Shown here piece after piece: positions 54,672 through 61,638 of a stretch of DNA of 64,000 nucleotides. Every line of letters begins with the position of its first letter. Positions within the stretch are counted from its first letter, which is position 1. A model generated the notes under the pieces. It saw only the letters and a program-made list of their open reading frames with translations, searched no databases and had not been told where the DNA came from. Source of the DNA: Prevotellaceae bacterium UBA2744 (GTDB taxonomy: Bacteria > Bacteroidota > Bacteroidia > Bacteroidales > Bacteroidaceae); contig DEJQ01000035.1 of NCBI GenBank assembly GCA_002353575.1, forward strand, positions 1 to 64,000, in the 5' to 3' direction. The translations under genes were made by a program, and so were the position numbers.

Positions 54672-56987
54672 CTATTCCACAGTGATGCTTGTCTTCTTCA
54701 CGTCTCGGCTATTCGGACCAATCATGATGTCGAACTCACCGGATTCCAGGACGTAGTCAAGATTATAATTATAGAATTTCAGTTTATCAGCCGTGATGTG
54801 GAACTCCACATTGCGGCTTTCTCCTGCCTTCAGCGTGATGCGTCGGAAGTCCTTCAACTCCTTCACCGGACGGCTGATGCTTGCTGCAATGTCGTGGATG
54901 TACAGCTGTACGACCTCGGTGGCTTCCCGCCCTCCTGTGTTCTTCACCACGATGCTGGCAGTGATGCTGCCGTCAGCATTCATCGTCCTGCTGCTCAGTT
55001 GAATATCGCTATAACTGAATGTGCTGTATGTCAGTCCGTATCCGAAGGGGTAGAGCGGACCCTGTACGGCATCCAGATAGTTCGGACTCCACACCCTGTA
55101 ATCCTTGGTCCCGTCGGGAACCGGACGTCCCGTAGGCAAGCGGTTGTAGTACAATGGCTCCTGTCCTGTGCTTCGCGGCATAGATACGGTCAGTCTGCCC
55201 GATGGCGATACCTTTCCGAAGAGGACGTCGCACAGAGCATCTGCACATTCGCTGCCATACCACACGTTCATGATGGCATCTACATTCTCGCTTTCCCACG
55301 TCAGCACTGTGCCACGTCCTGCGAAGTTGAGCAGTACGATAGGCTTACCCGTCTGTCTGAGTGCTTCGAGCAGTCTGCGCTGGGGCGGGTACATCTCCAG
55401 CCTGCTGCGGCTCGTGCCCTCACCGTTCATCCATGCACATTCGCCCATGGCACATATCACTACGTCTGCCTTCCGGGCTATCTCCACTGCCTCCATCATC
55501 GCCTGGCGGCTATCCACAAACGGGATGGGCTCGCAGTTGTGCCCCTTTGCCACTGCCTGCTGCGTCTTCGGGTTGTCTGTCAGATTACATCCCTGCGTGC
55601 ACAACAGCTGAGCCTTGTCAGCCAAAGCCCGCTTGAAACCCTCGCGCAGGGTGGAGTATTTCGTTGCGTCCTGCGGCATCGACCACGACCCCGTAATGTC
55701 TGTTCTCGTGTCAATCATCGGACCTATCAGGGCTATCGTTCCCTTCATCTCTAATGGCAGGACTGGGTGGCCGTCAGTGCCGTTCTTCAGCAATACGAAA
55801 CTCTCTGCCGTGATGCGTCGCGCTGTTTCGCGGTGTTCCTTACAGTAGGTCACACTTGCAGCCTCTTTTTTGCTTCCGAACCTGTATGGGTCTTTGAACA
55901 GTCTCAGACGATACTTCGTCTCCAATACCCTGCGGCATGCACGGTCTATGTCCTCCATCGCTACCTTGCCTTCGTCGAGCGACTGCTTTAAAGTGCCGAT
56001 GAAACCGTTGGCACACATATCCATGTCCGTTCCTGCCAGCAGAGCCCGGGCTGCATTATCCTTGAGCGAGCCCAGTCCGTGGCTGGTCATCTCGTGTATG
56101 GAAGCATAGTCTGTCACTACCATTCCCTTGAATCCCCACTGCTCCCTCAACACCTCGGTCAGCAGCCAGCGGTTGGCGGTTGCCGGGATTCCGTCAACGA
56201 TATTGAACGATGACATCACGCTGCCTGCTCCCGCCTCCACGGCAGCCTTGTATGGCGGGAAATACTGGTTGTACATGCGCAGGTGGCTCATATCTACGGT
56301 GTTGTAGTCCAGTCCTGCCTCTGCAGCCCCGTACAGTGCGAAATGCTTCACACAGGCCATGATGCCCGCCTCGGTTCCGTCCGGGTTGAACAGGTCGCCC
56401 TGATACCCCCTTACCATTGCCTCGGCCACCAGACTCCCCAGATAGGGGTCTTCGCCTGCGCCCTCAGCTTGTCGCCCCCAGCGCGAGTCGAGTGCTATAT
56501 CCACCATCGGACTGAAAGTCCATGCCACTCCATTCGCGGCGGCTTCTACGGCGGCTATGTGTGCTGCCTGGCGCACCGCCTCCATGTCCCACGTGCACGA
56601 CAGACCCAGGGGAAGCGGAAATATGGTGTGATAACCGTGTATCACGTCCATACCGAACAGGATGGGGATGCCCAGCCGGCTCTTCTCCACTGCAATCTTC
56701 TGTAGGGCATGGATCTTTTCCACATCCATGATGTTGAATATCGAACTCAGTTTTCCCTCGGCTGCCAGTTTGCTTGCATTCGAGTTCACCACCGGTCCTG
56801 TCGCTATCTCGTCCGACGGCTGCTGGTTCAGCTGTCCCAGCTTTTCCTCAAGCGTCATGCGGCTCATCAGTTCGGTGACGAAACGGTCCATCTCTGCTTT
56901 TTCTTCGGCAGGGGTGTTTGCAGCCATCGCTGCTGCTGAAATCTGGCAGCAGGCAAGGCATATCAGGGTAGTCCTTCTTAGTGTCAT
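54672..56987 (-). CDS. GH3 beta-glycosidase, BglX-like
   Basis: 771 residues with signal peptide about 1-23. GH3 N-terminal barrel (MDVIHGYHTIFPLPLGLS, DSRWGRQAEGAGEDPYLG), nucleophile Asp in VVTDYAS (about 290), the C-terminal alpha/beta domain and a fibronectin-III-like domain at the end. Resembles periplasmic beta-glucosidase BglX; in this locus it may act as a beta-galactosidase or glucosidase on released oligosaccharides. Convergent with GH53. Its start codon lies 4 bases from a 7-bp tandem array. Confidence 0.93.
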   Translation of the reverse strand: MTLRRTTLICLACCQISAAAMAANTPAEEKAEMDRFVTELMSRMTLEEKLGQLNQQPSDEIATGPVVNSNASKLAAEGKLSSIFNIMDVEKIHALQKIAVEKSRLGIPILFGMDVIHGYHTIFPLPLGLSCTWDMEAVRQAAHIAAVEAAANGVAWTFSPMVDIALDSRWGRQAEGAGEDPYLGSLVAEAMVRGYQGDLFNPDGTEAGIMACVKHFALYGAAEAGLDYNTVDMSHLRMYNQYFPPYKAAVEAGAGSVMSSFNIVDGIPATANRWLLTEVLREQWGFKGMVVTDYASIHEMTSHGLGSLKDNAARALLAGTDMDMCANGFIGTLKQSLDEGKVAMEDIDRACRRVLETKYRLRLFKDPYRFGSKKEAASVTYCKEHRETARRITAESFVLLKNGTDGHPVLPLEMKGTIALIGPMIDTRTDITGSWSMPQDATKYSTLREGFKRALADKAQLLCTQGCNLTDNPKTQQAVAKGHNCEPIPFVDSRQAMMEAVEIARKADVVICAMGECAWMNGEGTSRSRLEMYPPQRRLLEALRQTGKPIVLLNFAGRGTVLTWESENVDAIMNVWYGSECADALCDVLFGKVSPSGRLTVSMPRSTGQEPLYYNRLPTGRPVPDGTKDYRVWSPNYLDAVQGPLYPFGYGLTYSTFSYSDIQLSSRTMNADGSITASIVVKNTGGREATEVVQLYIHDIAASISRPVKELKDFRRITLKAGESRNVEFHITADKLKFYNYNLDYVLESGEFDIMIGPNSRDVKKTSITVE

Positions 56988-56991
56988 GTTG

Positions 56992-57026
56992 GGTTAGGGG
57001 TTAATGGTTAGTGGTTAGTGGTTAAT
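56992..57026. repeat. 7-bp tandem array abutting the GH3 start codon
   Basis: Five 7-base units GGTTAnn on the plus strand: GGTTAGG, GGTTAAT, GGTTAGT, GGTTAGT, GGTTAAT. On the minus strand it fills the ribosome-binding region directly before the GH3 ATG (56987), with 4 bases between. Confidence 0.85.
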
Positions 57027-57153
57027 GGTGGCAAAATTATGGTTTTATGCTGAAATCTCAAAATCTTATCATGTGAATATGGCAGTTTGTATCACATATG
57101 TGTGGTATGTAATTTACCATTGTCGTGGGATTTCAGGATTTTCAGGTTCGCCG

Positions 57154-57161
57154 TACCTTTG
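57154..57161 (+). promoter_or_regulatory. -7 element of the LuxR-type regulator gene
   Basis: TACCTTTG, exact consensus, ends 4 bases before the ATG at 57166. The expected transcription start falls on or next to the ATG, so the mRNA is probably leaderless. No TTTG -33 box at 19-21 bases. Confidence 0.6.
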
Positions 57162-57165
57162 CGCC

Positions 57166-57807
57166 ATGAATCAGTACATCTTAGCTGACAATCAGCCATT
57201 GACATCTATAGCATTGGAGCACATCCTCGGTAACGATGGGGAAACAAAGATCCATAGGGCTTCGGGGAGGAAGGAGTTGGTAAGGCTTCTTCAGGAGCAT
57301 GGAAACTCTGTAGTAATCCTCGATTACACACTGTTCGATTTCATCGATGTAGAGAGTCTTCTTGTGGTGAGCGAACGTTTCTCCATGGTCTCGTGGATTC
57401 TGATAAGCGAGGATCTGACCGAGAAATTCATCAGGAAAATCGTTTATTCCTCGCATGCTTTCAGCATTGTGTTCAAGGACTCTCCGCTGAAGGATGTGCG
57501 CGAGGCCATCGCGTCTGCGTCGGAAGGTCGCCGTTTCCTGTGCCAGAGAGCTACGGAGATTATTCTCACAAGTCAGATAACCGAAGAGCAGCCGGCTGTC
57601 CTGACTACTACGGAAATGGAGATTCTGAACAGCATAGCACACGGCAAGACGACCAAGGAGATTGCGACTGAGCGTTATTCCAGTGTGCACACCATCAATA
57701 CTCACCGGAAGAATATCTTCCGGAAACTGGGTGTGAACACGGCCTACGAGGCCATCAGGTATGGAGTCAGGATGGGAATAGTCAACCCGAGCGAGTTCTA
57801 TATATAA
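57166..57807 (+). CDS. NarL/LuxR-type response regulator
   Basis: 213 residues from the ATG 57166 (MNQYILADNQP). Receiver domain about 1-120 with acidic D8, phospho-acceptor D53 in ILDYTL and Lys 104 in VFKDS; one of the usual two N-terminal acidic residues is missing (ADN). LuxR HTH about 145-205 (LTTTEMEILNSIAHGKTTKE, then HTINTHRKNIFRKLGV). No partner kinase is nearby. It lies 48 bases before the siroheme reductase gene and likely controls it. Confidence 0.9.
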   Translation: MNQYILADNQPLTSIALEHILGNDGETKIHRASGRKELVRLLQEHGNSVVILDYTLFDFIDVESLLVVSERFSMVSWILISEDLTEKFIRKIVYSSHAFSIVFKDSPLKDVREAIASASEGRRFLCQRATEIILTSQITEEQPAVLTTTEMEILNSIAHGKTTKEIATERYSSVHTINTHRKNIFRKLGVNTAYEAIRYGVRMGIVNPSEFYI

Positions 57808-57855
57808 AATAAGTATTACAACATAGGTGAAAATATAATTTAAAAGGTAGTTGTT

Positions 57856-60189
57856 ATGTATATCATTCCTGAGAGTCTGACAGCAGACATTCAGTACAAT
57901 GAGCGGCTTATAGAGCAGTTCAGAAAAGGAGAAATTAGTGGGGCACAGTTAAAGTCGAACCGTGTGCCTATGGGTATTTACGAACAGCGTGAGGATGGTC
58001 ACTATATGTTGCGCATTCGTTGTACGGGTGGACTTATCACTCCGCGCCAGTTGCGACGTGTGGCTGAGGTGGGCAACCAGGTGGGTTGTTCTCATATTCA
58101 CATCACTACTCGTCAGGAGGTGCAGATTCACGATGTGAGCATCGAACAGGCTACTCCGGCTCTGCTGTCGTTGCAGGAGGCAGGACTTGCCACACAGGGC
58201 GGTGGAGGAAATACTGTGCGCAATATGCTGGTAAACGAACTGGGTGGCATCAGCAACCGTCAGACTTTCGACCCTTATCCATATGCTATCGGTCTTACTA
58301 CTCGTCTGATTGCTGAGAAGGATTCGTGGTCGATGCCTCGCAAACTGAAGATTGCTTTCGACATAAACAAGGAGGAGGCTAACTTCTCTTTGGTGGCAGA
58401 CTTGGGTCTGATTCCTGTAATCAAGGATGGTCAGCGTGGTTTTCAGGTGTTCTTAGGCGGTAGTGTGGCAAGTAATCCACATAAGGGTTGGCAGGTGTTC
58501 GACTTCCTGCCTGAAAAGGACTTGTTTCGTGCTGCCAAGGCTGCTAAGAATTTCTTCAATTTGCATGGAAACAGGAAGAATCGTCATAAGGCGCGTATCA
58601 GATATATCTTTTACAAGAATGGTGAGGAAGAGACCAAGCGACTCTATTTCGAGGAGTATGACAAACTCGTTGGCGACAGTTCACTCGATTTCGAACCTGC
58701 CACTCTGCCGTTCGAGTACAGAAAACCGTCGTTTGCACCGATTGCTCTCGATAGTGATGCTTTCAAGACATGGAAAAAGCGTTATGCTGCAAAGCAGACG
58801 ATAGGAGAGGGTTACTATGTAGTCATTCCTTTCCTGCACGGCAATACGTCGCCTGATGTGTTTGCGAAGATAGCTGACTTCCTGGATGAATTCGGCAACG
58901 ACGTGATTCGTTTCACTCCGCGCCAGAACATGCAGTTGCGCAACATCCCAAAAGAGTATTTGCCTAATGTGTATCAATTCTTCAGCGATTTGGGTCTTAC
59001 ACTCGACATACCTGTCATCCTCAATAATCTGACTTCCTGCACAGGTGCCGACACTTGCCGTTTGGGCATCTGTCTGCCTAAGGGACTGGTTGCTGGCATT
59101 CGCAGAAAACTGGAGAAAAGCGGACTCGACCTGGATCAGTTGCCTGACCTGAAAATCAACATCAATGGTTGTTCAAACTCTTGTGCCCAGAATGCATGGA
59201 GCGACTTAGGTTTCAGTGGTCGTATAGGTCGTGTGGACGATCATCCTTATCCAGCCTATACTGTTTGGGCACGTGTCAACGGCAAGACAGAACTGGCTGT
59301 GTCACTGGGCTATCTGGCAGCAAAAGACATACCGTCGTTTGTCGCAGAATACTTGGGACAGTACCTGCAGGTGAAGGACAAATACGAGAGTTACGATGCC
59401 TTCGTGCGTAGTGAAGGTGCTGAAGTCATAAGGAATATCATCTCCAAGTACGAAGATGTGCCTTCGTTCGATGAAGATAAGAACTACTATTTCGACTGGG
59501 GAGCAGATGAGGTGTTCTCACTTACCAGTCACGGACAGGCAGAGTGTTCGGCAGGTCTGTTCGACATCATAGAAATCGACTTGGCTACCATCAAGGAAAA
59601 GCAGGCAGCCCTGCAACAAACAGGAGCCGACAAGCAGCAGTTGTTGCACGATATAGTATTCTCTGCTTCGCGTATGTTGCTTGTGACACGCGGTGCCGAC
59701 CCTCGTACCGATGACGAAGTATATGCCAATTTCGAGTCTCTCTTCATCGATGCAGGCATTGTCTCTTCCGACTTCAAAGGCATAGTAGAAAAAGCCAGAA
59801 AGGGAGCGTCGTTGCTCGCTGATGAACAGCAGGTCGAAGCACTTGCTGCTAAAGTGAAAGACCTCTACGCTTCGATGGACGACTCATTGCAGTTCAAGAT
59901 AAGTGAAGAGGGGAACGAAAAACGAAAGACGAAAGACGAAAAACAAGACGATGGTGAGGAGGGTGAGCCGATAGTGAAGAAGGACCTTCGTGGTGTGGCG
60001 TGTCCGATGAACTTCGTAAAGACCAAAATCACCCTGTCCACCATGAACAGCGGACAGTTGCTCGAAGTGCTCCTCGATGACGGCCAGCCTATTCAGAACG
60101 TGCCGGGTAGCGTACGTCAGGAGGGACACGAAGTGCTCTCTACAGAGCAGGTGGATGACTACTGGAGAGTGGTCATAAGGAAGAGGTGA
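57856..60189 (+). CDS. Siroheme sulfite/nitrite reductase fused to a TusA-like domain
   Basis: 777 residues. Two ferredoxin-like plus siroheme/4Fe-4S halves; the cluster and siroheme cysteines are in TSCTGADTCRLGIC (about 393-406) and NGCSNSC (about 437). Next is a helical HEPN-like region (about 545-680), a charged linker (about 685-705) and a TusA/SirA-like domain (about 709-777) with DLRGVACPMNFVKTK, where the CPxP motif reads CPMN but the active Cys is kept. Six-electron reduction of sulfite is favoured for an anaerobe; nitrite cannot be excluded. The fused TusA suggests direct handling of the sulfur product. The linker is encoded by a 7-bp tandem array. Confidence 0.9.
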   Translation: MYIIPESLTADIQYNERLIEQFRKGEISGAQLKSNRVPMGIYEQREDGHYMLRIRCTGGLITPRQLRRVAEVGNQVGCSHIHITTRQEVQIHDVSIEQATPALLSLQEAGLATQGGGGNTVRNMLVNELGGISNRQTFDPYPYAIGLTTRLIAEKDSWSMPRKLKIAFDINKEEANFSLVADLGLIPVIKDGQRGFQVFLGGSVASNPHKGWQVFDFLPEKDLFRAAKAAKNFFNLHGNRKNRHKARIRYIFYKNGEEETKRLYFEEYDKLVGDSSLDFEPATLPFEYRKPSFAPIALDSDAFKTWKKRYAAKQTIGEGYYVVIPFLHGNTSPDVFAKIADFLDEFGNDVIRFTPRQNMQLRNIPKEYLPNVYQFFSDLGLTLDIPVILNNLTSCTGADTCRLGICLPKGLVAGIRRKLEKSGLDLDQLPDLKININGCSNSCAQNAWSDLGFSGRIGRVDDHPYPAYTVWARVNGKTELAVSLGYLAAKDIPSFVAEYLGQYLQVKDKYESYDAFVRSEGAEVIRNIISKYEDVPSFDEDKNYYFDWGADEVFSLTSHGQAECSAGLFDIIEIDLATIKEKQAALQQTGADKQQLLHDIVFSASRMLLVTRGADPRTDDEVYANFESLFIDAGIVSSDFKGIVEKARKGASLLADEQQVEALAAKVKDLYASMDDSLQFKISEEGNEKRKTKDEKQDDGEEGEPIVKKDLRGVACPMNFVKTKITLSTMNSGQLLEVLLDDGQPIQNVPGSVRQEGHEVLSTEQVDDYWRVVIRKR
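59914..59948. repeat. 7-bp tandem array inside the reductase coding sequence
   Basis: AACGAAA (59914-59920), AACGAAA, GACGAAA, GACGAAA (ending 59941), then degenerate AACAAGA. It encodes the charged linker NEKRKTKDEKQD between reductase and TusA domains. Change by one or two units would shift the frame; change by three would not. Confidence 0.85.
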
Positions 60190-60200
60190 GAGGGGGAGAG

Positions 60201-60277
60201 AGTTTAGAGTTTAGGGTTTAGGGTTTAGGGTTTAGAGTTTAGAGTTTAGGGTTTAGAGTTTAGGGTTTAGCGTTTAT
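60201..60277. repeat. 7-bp tandem array, ten units, before the siroheme gene
   Basis: Ten in-register units of [A/G]GTTTAG (60201-60270) in the order A,A,G,G,G,A,A,G,A,G, then a degenerate unit CGTTTAT. It fills the 92-base gap between the reductase stop and the next ATG (60282). Confidence 0.92.
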
Positions 60278-60281
60278 TGAG

Positions 60282-60740
60282 ATGGATTTCCTTCCTGTAA
60301 ACATACGGATAAGCGAGGGCACTCGCATACTGATAGTGGGTGGCGGCAAGGTGGCTACTCATAAGGCTGCGATACTCAGTCGTTTCACGTCGAGCGCTAC
60401 GATCATAGCCCCTGAGGTGAGCGACGGCATCAAAGCCCTGCCGTTCCACTGGGAAGAACGCGAATTCAGCGAATCCGACCTGGAGGGCGTCACACTGTTG
60501 TTCGTATGCACAGGCAACCGTCCGCTCAACCGTCATATCCGCTCTCTTGCCCGTCGCCGCGGTATCCTGACCAGCGTGTGCGACTCCCCATCGGAGTGCG
60601 ACTTCACCTCGCCCGCCATCTGGCGCCAGGGCAACCTGACCGTCAGTGTCGCCTCCGACGGTAAAGACGTGAAACGCAGCATCAGAGTAAGAAACAGAAT
60701 AAAAGAAGCCATAGAACATGATACAATACAAATCGATTGA
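60282..60740 (+). CDS. Precorrin-2 dehydrogenase / sirohydrochlorin ferrochelatase, short form
   Basis: 152 residues. Converts precorrin-2 to sirohydrochlorin with NAD and perhaps inserts iron (Met8/CysG N-terminal type). NAD-binding ILIVGGGKVATHKAA and the catalytic Asp region VCDSPSECDFTSPA are present. It is at the short end for the family (about 150-220), with a reduced C-terminal helical part. The last 23 bases overlap the start of hemA. Translation start lies 11 bases after the 7-bp array. Confidence 0.88.
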   Translation: MDFLPVNIRISEGTRILIVGGGKVATHKAAILSRFTSSATIIAPEVSDGIKALPFHWEEREFSESDLEGVTLLFVCTGNRPLNRHIRSLARRRGILTSVCDSPSECDFTSPAIWRQGNLTVSVASDGKDVKRSIRVRNRIKEAIEHDTIQID

Positions 60741-61614
60741 CCGGCAGAACTATTCTCTTGAAGAGCGCGAGGCATACAGTCGTACCCTCCGGCGACAAGA
60801 GGGCACCGTGCTGCTTCAGACCTGCAACCGCATAGAGCTTTACTTTGGCGAGGGTGACGTGCCCGACACCGTAGCGCGCCATCTCTTCCGTGTCACCTCG
60901 GGCCTGGAGTCAGCCCTGCTGGGCGAACGTGCAGTACAGGGGCAGGTGAAGAACAGCTACCTGCAGGCTCAGAGTCTCTACCGCCTGCCAACGGCGATGC
61001 ACAAACTCTTCACCTACGCCCTGCAGGTAGGCAAGCGGGTCCGCACGGAGACCGAAATATCCCGCGGCGCAGTAAGCCATTCGCTTGCTGCCCTTGAGAT
61101 ACTTGAACAGGAACACATAGACCTGGGTGGCAGCCGTATCACCATTGTCGGAGTGAACAAACTGACATCCGACATACTGAAATTTCTGAAGGGCAAAGGC
61201 AGCCGAATGGTCTTCCTTGCCAATCGCAGCGAAGCGAAAGCACACGAACTTGCCGACCCCTTGGGCATCAGCGTCTTCTCTCTTCGTGACAAGCGCCGGC
61301 TGCTTGCCGACACCGACGTCATCATCACTGCCACGTCAGCTCCCCACACTCTGATCCACCCGGCCGACATTCCTACTGGCCACCCCCTCCTTGCCATCGA
61401 CCTGGCATTCCCGCGCGACATATCGCCCGAGGTAGCCGCTATGCCCCATGTGAGGCTCTATAACATCAGCGATATAGAACAGCGCGTACGCACCAATATC
61501 ACTGTCCGCGAAAGCGAAGTGATAAAAGCCGAACGCATTATCGAAGAAGGAATAGCAGAACTGCAAACCACCCTGCGCCGCCGCAAACAATACGTGCGCC
61601 GGCCGGTTCAATAA
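60718..61614 (+). CDS. hemA: Glutamyl-tRNA reductase, lacking the dimerisation domain
   Basis: First committed step of C5 tetrapyrrole synthesis: reduces glutamyl-tRNA to glutamate semialdehyde. Catalytic Cys36 in LLQTCNRIELYF; LLGERAVQGQVKNSY and KRVRTETEISRGAVS mark the substrate site; the NADPH domain begins with ITIVGVNKLTSD and ends with LAIDLAFPRDI. At 298 residues it ends right after the spinal helix begins and lacks the roughly 100-residue C-terminal dimerisation domain of the standard 410-430-residue enzyme. Overlaps the preceding gene by 23 bases. Confidence 0.92.
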   Translation: MIQYKSIDRQNYSLEEREAYSRTLRRQEGTVLLQTCNRIELYFGEGDVPDTVARHLFRVTSGLESALLGERAVQGQVKNSYLQAQSLYRLPTAMHKLFTYALQVGKRVRTETEISRGAVSHSLAALEILEQEHIDLGGSRITIVGVNKLTSDILKFLKGKGSRMVFLANRSEAKAHELADPLGISVFSLRDKRRLLADTDVIITATSAPHTLIHPADIPTGHPLLAIDLAFPRDISPEVAAMPHVRLYNISDIEQRVRTNITVRESEVIKAERIIEEGIAELQTTLRRRKQYVRRPVQ

Positions 61615-61638
61615 AAACGAAAACCATCGCCAGCATAT

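Noticed and set aside
54510..55754. 414-codon plus-strand frame opposite the GH3 gene
   Set aside because: Long only because of high GC and codon bias of GH3; sequence is Cys/His/Arg-rich without a family.
60201..60277. TTTAGGG units resemble plant telomere repeats
   Set aside because: They sit between bacterial genes in register with similar local arrays; contamination or a telomere is not plausible.
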